A DNA stretch of 64,000 nt, from contig NZ_LYVJ01000005.1 in NCBI RefSeq assembly GCF_001676385.1, positions 62,001 to 126,000 on the forward strand, in the 5' to 3' direction. The stretch's first letter is position 1; every line of letters begins with the position of its first letter. Made by a program: the position numbers and the translations under genes. The DNA is from Stenotrophomonas maltophilia. GTDB lineage: Bacteria > Pseudomonadota > Gammaproteobacteria > Xanthomonadales > Xanthomonadaceae. Shown one piece after another: positions 8,798-16,261 of the stretch. The notes under the pieces are model-generated. The model ran no database searches and was not told the DNA's origin. It worked only from the letters and a program-made list of their open reading frames with translations.

Positions 8798-8953
8798 GTG
8801 CCTAGGATCGCATGTTGCGGCGCCGCGCGCCCGTGCCGGCGGCCGCTGCGGCCACTTTGCTGCACTGCTGCGTTGACCGTGCGCGGAAACGGCGTTGATA
8901 ATCCGGGCGATGCCGGCGGCCACCGCCCGGCCCGGTCCATACGGAGCTTCAGC

Positions 8954-9754
8954 ATGCGCCACGCTCGCGTTCTTGCCGTATCCGCTCTTGCCACTGCCGT
9001 AGTCGTTGCCGCCGCTGCGTTCGCGCAGACCACGTTGACCCCGCTGCCCGACAACGGGCCGATCAACACCGCCTCGCTGGAGGTGGATTTCAGCAAGACC
9101 CACTGGGGCGACGCCAAGGCCGGCCAGGCCAAGGCCTCGGCCTGCGCGGCCTGCCATGGCGTCGACGGCAATTCCACGGTCGAGATGTACCCGTCCATCG
9201 CCGGCCAGAGCGAACGCTACGTGGCCCAGCAGATGGCCCTGATCGCCAACGGCCAGCGCAGTTCAGGCGCGGCGGCGGCGATGGTGCCGTTCGTGCAGAA
9301 CCTGACGCCGCAGGACATGCGGGACATCGGTGCCTTCTTCGCCACCCAGAAGGCCGCGGCCGGCATCGCCGACGACACTGTAGTTGCCGACGGCCCCTAC
9401 AAGGGCATGAAGTTCTACGAGATCGGCCAGCAGCTGTATCGCGGCGGCGATGCCAAGCGCGGCCTGCCGGCCTGCATGGCCTGCCACGGCCCCAGCGGTG
9501 CCGGCAATCCGGGCCCGGCCTATCCGCATATTGGCGGCCAGCACGCCAGCTATGTCGCACGCCGCCTGCAGGAATACCAGGCCGGCCAGACCCACGAAAC
9601 GGACAGGACGCATTTCCAGATCATGGCCACGGTCGCGCAGAAGCTGAGCGAGCAGGAGGTGCAGGCGCTGTCGAGCTACCTGCAGGGCCTGCACAACAAG
9701 GCCGACGACGTGGCCGCAGCGGCCGCGCCGACGCAACCGGCTGCCGCCCCCTGA
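8954..9754 (+). CDS. Cytochrome c4 (dihaem)
   Basis: A 266-residue periplasmic cytochrome that passes electrons to terminal oxidases. It has a signal peptide (about residues 1-24, VVVAAAAFAQ) and two haem-c motifs, CAACH at 64-68 and CMACH at 174-178, in tandem class-I domains, the mark of cytochrome c4. Axial methionines are plausible in YPSIAGQ-adjacent and TVAQK-preceding regions (MVPFVQNL and FQIMATV). The C-terminus is Ala/Pro-rich. ACGGAG at 8941-8946 supports the start. A terminator follows before the DsbA genes. Confidence 0.92.
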   Translation: MRHARVLAVSALATAVVVAAAAFAQTTLTPLPDNGPINTASLEVDFSKTHWGDAKAGQAKASACAACHGVDGNSTVEMYPSIAGQSERYVAQQMALIANGQRSSGAAAAMVPFVQNLTPQDMRDIGAFFATQKAAAGIADDTVVADGPYKGMKFYEIGQQLYRGGDAKRGLPACMACHGPSGAGNPGPAYPHIGGQHASYVARRLQEYQAGQTHETDRTHFQIMATVAQKLSEQEVQALSSYLQGLHNKADDVAAAAAPTQPAAAP

Positions 9755-9810
9755 CCACCACTGGTCGGCCCGGGCCGCCACGTCGGCCCACGGCTGCGGT
9801 ATGTTCCTTC

Positions 9811-9841
9811 ACGCCGGCGGCTGCGCCGGCGTTGCTTTTTT
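9811..9841 (+). terminator. Terminator between cytochrome c4 and dsbA
   Basis: The hairpin ACGCCGGC...GCCGGCGT is followed by TGCTTTTTT. It separates the cytochrome transcript from the downstream DsbA pair. Confidence 0.85.
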
Positions 9842-9859
9842 CAACGGAGATGCGTGTCG

Positions 9860-10507
9860 ATGAGGTTGATTTCCCGCCTGCTGTTGTCCCTGCTGGTCCT
9901 GTTGCCGCTGGCCGCCAGCGCCGCCCCTGCCAACGCGCCGCTGGTCGAGGGCCGAGACTACGAGCGCATCGCCCAGCCGGGCCCGTTCCAGCCGCTGGCC
10001 GGCAAGATCGAGGTGGTCGAAGTCTTCGGCTACACCTGCCCGCACTGCGCCCATTTCGAACCGCAGCTGGAAGCCTGGGCGGCCAAGCTGCCGGCCGACG
10101 TACGCTTCACCCCGGTCCCGGCGGCCTTCGGTGGCACCTGGGATGCCTGGGCACTGGCCTATTACGCCGCCGACGAAGTCGGCGTGGCCAAGCGCAGCCA
10201 CGCTGCCGTGTTCAAGGCCCTGCACGAACAGGGATCGCTGCCGATGCAGAACGTCTCGGCCGATGAGCTCGCCACCTTCTACAAAGCCTATGGCGTGACC
10301 CCGGACCGTTACCTGCAGGCCCTGCGCGGCGATGCCGTGCAGAAGAAGGTCGATGCCGCCCGTGCGTTCGCCCAGCGCACCCGGATCCCGGGCACCCCGG
10401 CGCTGATCATCAACGGCCAGTACCTGGTGCGTGGCAACAGCTTCGATGACCAGCTGCGCATTGCCTCCAGACTGATCGCCGAGGCCCGCGCCGCCCGCGG
10501 CCGCTGA
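9860..10507 (+). CDS. dsbA: Thiol:disulfide oxidoreductase DsbA (CPHC)
   Basis: A 215-residue periplasmic protein that introduces disulfide bonds into exported proteins. A signal peptide covers residues 1-22, and the redox motif is C60-P-H-C63 in the strand FGYTCPHC. The cis-proline loop is IPGTPALI near residue 178, and the helical insertion typical of DsbA lies between. GGAGA at 9846-9850 supports the ATG at 9860; a GTG two codons earlier is possible. It is followed 107 bp downstream by a lipoprotein paralogue sharing the PFQP-GKIEV-E-FGY framework. Confidence 0.9.
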   Translation: MRLISRLLLSLLVLLPLAASAAPANAPLVEGRDYERIAQPGPFQPLAGKIEVVEVFGYTCPHCAHFEPQLEAWAAKLPADVRFTPVPAAFGGTWDAWALAYYAADEVGVAKRSHAAVFKALHEQGSLPMQNVSADELATFYKAYGVTPDRYLQALRGDAVQKKVDAARAFAQRTRIPGTPALIINGQYLVRGNSFDDQLRIASRLIAEARAARGR

Positions 10508-10614
10508 ACCGATACCCACCCTTCAACACGGCGCTGTCGCCGCCGCGTGTCATCATTTCCCCCTGGCTGGCGCCTGCCGCCGGCCCCACCTTTCCAGATG
10601 CTGGAGACGTTTCC

Positions 10615-11442
10615 ATGAAGATCCGTTACGCCCTCGCCCTCGCCGCGCTGCTGCCGATCCTGGCCGCCTGCAAAGCCGACGACGGCAGCACCAACACCAC
10701 CGCCCCAGCCGAACCGGCCGCCGTTCCTGCCACCACCGAGCCTTCGGCTCCGGCCGCCGGTGCCGAGGGCGCCGCCCCGGCCGCTACCGAAGGCGACAAG
10801 GCCGCAGCTGACGCCACGCCCGCCGCCGCGCCGGCCCCGACCACTGCCGCGCTGACCGGCCCGGCCCCGGTGGAAGGCGCCGACTACCAGGTGATCCCGA
10901 ACGGCCAGCCGTTCCAGCCGGCCACCGGCAAGATCGAAGTGACCGAGATCTTCGGCTACGTCTGCCCGGCGTGCGCCGCATTCCAGCCGCTGGTCGGCCC
11001 GTGGAAGGCCGGGCTGCCGAGCGACGTGAACTTCGTCTACGTGCCGGCCATGTTCGGCGGCACCTGGGATGACTACGCCCGTGCCTTCTACGCCGCGCAG
11101 ACCCTGGGCGTGCAGGAAAAGACCCATGAAGCGCTGTACGCCGCCATCCACTCGCAGAAGACCCTGAAGGGCGAGCGCGGTCGTGACTCGGTGGAAGACA
11201 TCGCCAAGTTCTACAGCGCCTACGGCGTGGATCCGAAGCAGTTCGCCGCCACCATGGGCAGCTTCGCGGTGAACGCCAAGACCAACTCGGCCAAGCAGTT
11301 CGCGCAGCGCAGCCAGATCAGCGGCACCCCGTCGATCATCGTCAACGGCAAGTACCTGGTGAAGGGCAAGAGCTTCCCGGACATGCTGCGCATTGCCGAT
11401 CACCTGATCGCCCGCGAACGCGGTGCGGCCCAGGCTCACTGA
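10615..11442 (+). CDS. DsbA-family lipoprotein (CPAC)
   Basis: A 275-residue paralogue of the preceding DsbA. It begins with a lipoprotein signal (LAAC, acyl cysteine C19), then a low-complexity Ala/Pro/Thr/Glu linker from about residue 21 to 80, then a DsbA-like thioredoxin domain with active site C117-P-A-C120. The cis-proline loop is ISGTPSII. The different dipeptide between the cysteines implies a different redox potential from CPHC. Membrane anchoring with a flexible tether would hold it at the periplasmic face. Its partner and oxidant are unknown; no dsbB is nearby. Confidence 0.88.
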   Translation: MKIRYALALAALLPILAACKADDGSTNTTAPAEPAAVPATTEPSAPAAGAEGAAPAATEGDKAAADATPAAAPAPTTAALTGPAPVEGADYQVIPNGQPFQPATGKIEVTEIFGYVCPACAAFQPLVGPWKAGLPSDVNFVYVPAMFGGTWDDYARAFYAAQTLGVQEKTHEALYAAIHSQKTLKGERGRDSVEDIAKFYSAYGVDPKQFAATMGSFAVNAKTNSAKQFAQRSQISGTPSIIVNGKYLVKGKSFPDMLRIADHLIARERGAAQAH

Positions 11443-11465
11443 TCCAAGAGAAGCGTTTCCCGGCC

Positions 11466-12233
11466 GTGAATTCCCCCCAGACACGGACCCTGCGCTTGCT
11501 GACGGCCAACATCCAGGCCGGCTCAAGTACCCGCCGCTACAGCGATTATGTGACCCGCAGCTGGTCACATGCGCTGCCGGCGGGCCGCAAGCGCAGCAGC
11601 CTGGACGCGATCGCCACCCTGGCGCGCGACCATGACATCGTCGGCCTGCAGGAGGCCGACCCGGGCAGCCTGCGCTCGGGCTTCACCAACCAGACCCACT
11701 ACCTGGCCCAGCGCGCCGGCTTCAATTACTGGAGCCACCAGCCGAACCGGCGCATGGGCGGTGTCGCCTCCAGCGCCAACGGCCTGCTGAGCAGGCTGGA
11801 ACCGGTCGAAGTGCAGGACCACGCCCTGCCCGGCCGCATCGGCGGGCGCGGCGTGCTGCTGGCCAGGTTCGGCGATGGTGCCGATGGCCTGGCGGTGGCG
11901 GTGGCCCATCTGTCGCTGGGCGCGGGCTCGCGGATGGCGCAGCTGGGCTTCATCGCCGAGCTGCTGTCCGATCATCCCAACGCGGTGCTGATGGGCGATT
12001 TCAACTGTCTGGCCGAACGCCCGGAAATGCAGGTGCTGTACCAGAAGACCCGGCTGCAGCCGCCAGACTGCATCGTGCCGACGTTTCCCAGCTGGCGCCC
12101 GGACCGCGCCATCGACCACATCCTGGTCAGCAGCGGACTACAGACCCGCACCGTGGAAGCCGTACCGGCCGCGTTCTCCGATCACCTCGCCCTGGCGATG
12201 CAGATCGACGTCCCGGCCGACGCCCTGCGCTGA
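11466..12233 (+). CDS. Endonuclease/exonuclease/phosphatase (EEP) family protein
   Basis: A 255-residue DNase-I-fold hydrolase. It carries the family signature points: TANIQAG near residue 14, the metal-binding glutamate E63 in GLQEAD, GDFN in the middle, and the C-terminal DHILVS and SDHLA histidines. No signal peptide is present, so it is likely cytoplasmic. The GTG start at 11466 lies 23 bp after the DsbA lipoprotein stop, with AAGAGAAG upstream, so it may be cotranscribed. Substrate could be nucleic acid or a phosphoester; it is not identifiable. Confidence 0.85.
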   Translation: MNSPQTRTLRLLTANIQAGSSTRRYSDYVTRSWSHALPAGRKRSSLDAIATLARDHDIVGLQEADPGSLRSGFTNQTHYLAQRAGFNYWSHQPNRRMGGVASSANGLLSRLEPVEVQDHALPGRIGGRGVLLARFGDGADGLAVAVAHLSLGAGSRMAQLGFIAELLSDHPNAVLMGDFNCLAERPEMQVLYQKTRLQPPDCIVPTFPSWRPDRAIDHILVSSGLQTRTVEAVPAAFSDHLALAMQIDVPADALR

Positions 12234-12245
12234 CTCGCCGTTACG

Positions 12246-12269
12246 GTAGGTGCGGACCGTTGGTCCGCA
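12246..12269 (+). repeat. SMAG/REP monomer, TGCGGACC subtype
   Basis: A GTAG head followed by the hairpin TGCGGACC/GGTCCGCA around a GTT centre. The same stem recurs as head-less copies at 56481 and 56577. Confidence 0.8.
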
Positions 12270-12308
12270 CGCTCTGCGCCGGGCGCCGCCCGGCGCCCCC
12301 TAAATCGG

Positions 12309-12344
12309 GGCACAAACGACTTAATCCCCTCCGTCCCCTTTTTT
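12309..12344. repeat. Half of the CACAAACGACTTAATC repeat
   Basis: The 32 bases starting CACAAACGACTTAATC and ending CCGTCCCCTTTT match 54062-54093 exactly. At 54 kb the sequence is one arm of a long inverted repeat, while here only one arm is present. The run ends at the stop of the EamA gene and its T-tract can serve as a terminator for the EEP gene. Confidence 0.75.
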
Positions 12345-13213
12345 CATGCGGTGGCCGGCGCCTTCAACCCCCGCGCCGTCATCGTGCTGCCCACCGAGGC
12401 CAGCACCGTGCAGCCGATCGCCAGCCACTGCAGCCCGTGCAGGTGCTCGTGCAGCAGCAGCATCGCCCACAGCGCAGCCACCGCTGGCTCCATGCTGATC
12501 AGGATGCCGAAGGTCTCCTTCGGCAGGCGCTTGAGCGCCATCATCTCCAGCGACATCGGAATCGCGCTGGAGACCAGTGCCACCAGCAGGCCCGCAGCCA
12601 ACAGCTTCGGATCAAGCAGCGCGGCGCCGGCATGCACCACGCCCACCGGCACCACCACCAGCGAAGCTGCCAGCAGCCCCAACGACACCGAATGCCCGGC
12701 GTGCAGGTGGCCGGCGCGCTTGCCGAACACGATGTACAGGCCCCAGCATGCCGCCGCGCCCATGGCGTACAGCACCCCGGCCGGATCCAGCGCCGGGCCA
12801 CCACCGAGCGGCAACAGCAGCAACAGCCCCACCACGGCGCAGCCGACCCAGACGAAGTCGATCCACCGTCGTGACGACAGCATCGCCACGGTCAGTGGCC
12901 CGGTGAACTCGATGGCCACCGCGATGCCGAAGGGAATCGTGCGCAGGGCCATGTAGAACAAAAGGTTCATCAGGCCCAGGGTGAGCCCGTAACGCAGGAT
13001 CGTGATCGCATCCACGCGCGTGGTTTTCCAGCGCCATGGCCGCCAGAACAGCAGCAGCAACAGCGCCGAGAAACCCACGCGCAGCGCGCTGGTGCCCTGC
13101 GCGCCGATCAGCGGGAACAGCTGTTTTGCGTACGAGGTGCCGATGGCCAGCGAGGTGACCGAGCCGAGCACCGCCAGCGCCGGCAACATCTGCGCAAGTC
13201 GTGAGGTCTGCAT
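12344..13213 (-). CDS. EamA-family exporter (RhtA-like)
   Basis: A 289-residue inner-membrane protein with about ten hydrophobic helices arranged as two EamA/DMT halves. Length and opening (LAIGTSYAKQLFPLIGAQGTSALRVGFSALLL) resemble the threonine/homoserine exporter RhtA. It would export amino acids or other metabolites by proton exchange. It is divergent from a Lrp/AsnC-type regulator, 72 bp away, which supports an amino-acid substrate because such regulators often control exporters. That regulator carries a frameshift in this sequence. Confidence 0.85.
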   Translation of the reverse strand: MQTSRLAQMLPALAVLGSVTSLAIGTSYAKQLFPLIGAQGTSALRVGFSALLLLLFWRPWRWKTTRVDAITILRYGLTLGLMNLLFYMALRTIPFGIAVAIEFTGPLTVAMLSSRRWIDFVWVGCAVVGLLLLLPLGGGPALDPAGVLYAMGAAACWGLYIVFGKRAGHLHAGHSVSLGLLAASLVVVPVGVVHAGAALLDPKLLAAGLLVALVSSAIPMSLEMMALKRLPKETFGILISMEPAVAALWAMLLLHEHLHGLQWLAIGCTVLASVGSTMTARGLKAPATA

Positions 13214-13285
13214 GGGCCAAGTCTATTGCGCCGGCGCCGAGCACTTGGCTCAATTGACGGCCCGTTCGTGCAATTTCTGCTCGCC

Positions 13286-13767
13286 ATGGCTACCGCCCCC
13301 GTGCTCGACCGCTTCGACCGCGCCATCCTCGATCTGCTGCAGCGTGACAACACCTGCCGCAGCGCGAAATCGCCGAGGCCGTGCACCTGTCCACCCCGGC
13401 CGTGCAGCGCCGCATCAAGCGCCTGCAGGACGGCGGCGTGATCGCCGCCAACGTGGCGGTGATCGACGCAGCCAAGGTCGGGCGCCCATTGACCATCATC
13501 GCCGAGGTGCGCGTGGTCAGCGAGCAGCGCGAGCGCGTGGCGCCGTTCAAGCGCCGCGTTCAGGACGACCCGGCCGTGCAGCAGTGTTATTCGGTCACCG
13601 GCGATGGCGATTTCCTGTTGCTGCTTTCAGCGGCCTCGATGGAAGAGTACGAGGCGATCAGCGAGCGCTTGTTCGGCGGCGACGACAACATCGAGCGCTT
13701 CCGCACCTCGGTGGCGCTGGCCACGTTGAAGCGGAGTTTCCAGGTGCCGCTGGCACCGCCCCTGTAG
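13286..13767 (+). pseudogene. Lrp/AsnC-family regulator, frameshifted
   Basis: The ATG at 13286 opens MATAPVLDRFDRAILDLLQ, a typical Lrp/AsnC N-terminus, but the frame is lost at about 13358. The remainder continues one frame over from 13360 as QREIAEAVHLSTPAVQRRIKRLQ, a helix-turn-helix of the family, then the RAM effector domain (DDPAVQQCYSVTGDGDFLLL). Restoring one base between TGC and CAG gives a 160-residue protein of normal length. The HTH is split by the lesion, so the product as written cannot bind DNA normally. It is either a real null allele or a base-call error. The stop codon TAG at 13765 lies inside a GTAG repeat head. Confidence 0.85.
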
Positions 13768-13786
13768 CGTCGAGTCGTGCTCGACT
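13764..13786 (+). repeat. SMAG/REP monomer overlapping a stop codon
   Basis: GTAGCGTCGAGTCGTGCTCG begins at 13764 and folds by GTCGAG/CTCGAC. Bases 13765-13767 of this repeat are the TAG stop of the regulator reading frame. Confidence 0.75.
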
Positions 13787-13836
13787 GCCGTTCGCACCGA
13801 CGGCCGGGGCCCACCTCTGCATTCCCTGGATTTGTA

Positions 13837-13861
13837 AATGGGAATAGTTCGTATTAACATT
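13837..13861. promoter_or_regulatory. Candidate iron-type operator upstream of siderophore receptor
   Basis: An AT-rich dyad in GC-rich surroundings: arms AATGGGAATA and TATTAACATT are separated by five bases, matching at AATG..AATA. It lies 108 bp before the receptor ATG, where a Fur-controlled promoter is expected. Spacing differs from the canonical Fur box, so this is only a candidate. Confidence 0.35.
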
Positions 13862-13969
13862 CCTTTCGTTTCCGGGGGTGGGGCCAGGACGGCCCGCTTG
13901 CCCTTCCCTTCTCCGTAGCGCCTCGCCTCCTGGATGCCGGCCGAATGCGCGTGCTCGTCCAGGATCCCC

Positions 13970-16129
13970 ATGACCCGTCCCGCCCTTCGTACCCTGCAGC
14001 CGCAGCGGCTGTCCGTTGCCGTGCTCGTCATCCTCTGCGCCGTGGCCCCGGCCGCCTTCGCGGACACCGCCGCCGACCCGACCACGCTGGACAAGGTCGT
14101 GGTCAAGGGCGAACGCGCCGAGGGCTATTCGGTGCGCCGCACCTCGGCCGGTACCCGCTTCGACCTGGCACCGCGCGAGATCCCGCAGTCGGTCAGCATC
14201 ATCAGCCACCAGCGCATCGAAGATCAGAACCTGGACGACATCATCGACGTGCTGGCCAACACCACCGGCGTGACCAGCACCCAGTCCGACAGCGAGCGCA
14301 CCGAGTTCTACGCGCGCGGCTTCTACATCGATGCCTACCAGTTCGATGGCCTGCCCACGCAGATGGTGCAGAACTGGAGCTATGGTGATTCCGGCCTGGA
14401 CCTGGCGCTGTACGACCGCGTGGAAGTGGTGCGTGGTGCCACCGGCCTGCTCAGTGGTGCCGGCAATCCGTCCGCGTCGGTGAACCTGGTCCGCAAGCAC
14501 GCCGACAGCGCCGAACGGGCTGGCAGCGTGTCGGTCAATGTCGGCAGCTGGGGCCGCACCCGCACCACGGTGGACGTGGGCAGCGCACTCAACGCCAGCG
14601 GCAGCGTGCGTGGCCGCGTCATCGGCAGCTACCTGGATACCGACGCGCAGATGGACCGCTACAACCAGCAGAAAACGCTGGGCTACGTGGTGATCGATGC
14701 CGACCTGACCCCGGACACGCAGTTGAGCGTGGGCTACGACTACCAGCACAAGCGCGCCAACGGGGCTACCTGGGGCGGCTTCCCCATGCTGTACTCGGAT
14801 GGCTCGCGCACCGGCTACGACGCATCGTTCAACGCCAGCCCGGACTGGACCTACTGGGACACCACCAGCAAGCGAGCCTTCGCCACGCTGCAGCACGCCT
14901 TCAGCAATGGCTGGAAGTTCAAGGTCGGCGCAACCCATGATGAAACCAAGGCCGACGACAAGCTGTTCTATCCGGCCTACAACGATTGGACCACGGGTGC
15001 GTCGAACTTCGACAGGACCACGGGCACGGGCATCTCGCCGTCCGCGGGCTTCTACAACACCGAGCGCAAGGTCACCGGCGTCGACGGCTACGTGGATGGC
15101 CCGTTCCAGCTGTTCGGCCGCGAGCACCAGTTGATGGCCGGCCTGAGCTACAACAAGCGCGAGTACGCCAACTACGGCGACTACCAGGTCGGTGGCCCCG
15201 GCCAGGCCTGGGACCCGTTCGCCAGCTATCTGAACTGGACGGGCAATATCAGCGAGCCAAGCTGGAATCCGCTGGCCTTGGCCAGCGAAGGCGCGATCAC
15301 GCAGAAGGCCGGTTACGCGGCCGCACGCCTGTCACTGGCCGATCCGCTGAAACTGATCATCGGCGCACGCTACACCGACTGGAAGAGCGAGGGCGAAGGC
15401 GCCGACCGCACGCACAAGGTGACCACGCCTTACGCGGGCCTGGTCTTCGATATCAACGCGACGTACTCGACCTACGCCAGCTACACCGAGATCTTCCAGC
15501 CGCAGACGCTGAAGGACCGCAACGGCCGCTACCTCGATCCGGTCGATGGCAAGAGTTACGAAGTGGGCGTCAAGGGCGCCTGGTTCGACAACCGCCTCAA
15601 CGCATCGCTGGCTGTGTTCCGCATCGAACAGGACAACGTCGGCCAGGCCACCGGTGAGCCGGTGCAGGGCAGCCAGAACGAGTTCGCCTATCGCGCCGCA
15701 CGTGGCACGGTCAGCCGTGGCTTCGAGTTCGAGCTCAACGGCGAACTGGCACCGGGCTGGAATGCCACCTTCGGCGCCTCGCGCTACGTGGCCAAGGACA
15801 TCGACGGCGCCGACATCAACACCAACCTGCCGCAGACCGCGCTGAAGCTGTTCACCAGCTACACCCCGCAGTCGCTGCAGGCACTGACCGTCGGTGGCGG
15901 CGCCAACTGGCAGAACCGCATCTACTACCCGGTGCCGGCCTACGGTCGCATCGAGCAGAGCGGCTACGCACTGGTCAGCGCCTTCGTGCGCTACCGCCTC
16001 TCGCCCGAGTTCAGCGTGCAGGCCAACCTCAACAACCTGCTGGACAAGGAGTACCTGTCGCAGATCAACGGCTACGGTGCCTACGGCGATGGCCGCAACG
16101 GCTCGCTGACGTTCACCTGGTCGTTCTGA
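13970..16129 (+). CDS. TonB-dependent siderophore receptor
   Basis: A 719-residue outer-membrane receptor for ferric siderophores. After a signal peptide (about 1-32, ending AAFADT) there is a TonB box (TLDKVVVKGER), then the plug domain with the siderophore-receptor signature REIPQSVSIISHQRIEDQNLD region and the LYDRVEVVRGATGLLSGAGNPS segment. The beta barrel ends in an aromatic residue (LTFTWSF). There is no N-terminal STN signalling domain, so it is a transporter rather than a transducer. AGGA at 13961 supports the start. Siderophore identity is not predictable. Confidence 0.92.
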   Translation: MTRPALRTLQPQRLSVAVLVILCAVAPAAFADTAADPTTLDKVVVKGERAEGYSVRRTSAGTRFDLAPREIPQSVSIISHQRIEDQNLDDIIDVLANTTGVTSTQSDSERTEFYARGFYIDAYQFDGLPTQMVQNWSYGDSGLDLALYDRVEVVRGATGLLSGAGNPSASVNLVRKHADSAERAGSVSVNVGSWGRTRTTVDVGSALNASGSVRGRVIGSYLDTDAQMDRYNQQKTLGYVVIDADLTPDTQLSVGYDYQHKRANGATWGGFPMLYSDGSRTGYDASFNASPDWTYWDTTSKRAFATLQHAFSNGWKFKVGATHDETKADDKLFYPAYNDWTTGASNFDRTTGTGISPSAGFYNTERKVTGVDGYVDGPFQLFGREHQLMAGLSYNKREYANYGDYQVGGPGQAWDPFASYLNWTGNISEPSWNPLALASEGAITQKAGYAAARLSLADPLKLIIGARYTDWKSEGEGADRTHKVTTPYAGLVFDINATYSTYASYTEIFQPQTLKDRNGRYLDPVDGKSYEVGVKGAWFDNRLNASLAVFRIEQDNVGQATGEPVQGSQNEFAYRAARGTVSRGFEFELNGELAPGWNATFGASRYVAKDIDGADINTNLPQTALKLFTSYTPQSLQALTVGGGANWQNRIYYPVPAYGRIEQSGYALVSAFVRYRLSPEFSVQANLNNLLDKEYLSQINGYGAYGDGRNGSLTFTWSF

Positions 16130-16159
16130 TCAGGCGCGGGGCACGACCGCCCCGTAACT

Positions 16160-16216
16160 GTAGAGCCGAGCCCATGCTCGGCTCAGAGAATCAGCCGAGC
16201 GCGGGCTCGGCGCTAC
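16160..16216. repeat. SMAG/REP dimer
   Basis: Facing GTAG-headed hairpins (GTAGAGCCGAGCCC left; GCTCGGCGCTAC right, one base diverged), between two convergent receptor genes. Confidence 0.85.
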
Positions 16217-16224
16217 ATCCGCAA

Positions 16225-16252
16225 GGCAGCGCCGGAACCGACCGGCGCTGCC
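16225..16252. terminator. Bidirectional hairpin between convergent receptors
   Basis: Perfect 11-bp arms GGCAGCGCCGG and CCGGCGCTGCC around a short loop, ten bases before the stop of the large receptor gene. There is no T-run, so termination strength is uncertain. Confidence 0.6.
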
Positions 16253-16261
16253 ACCCTCACA

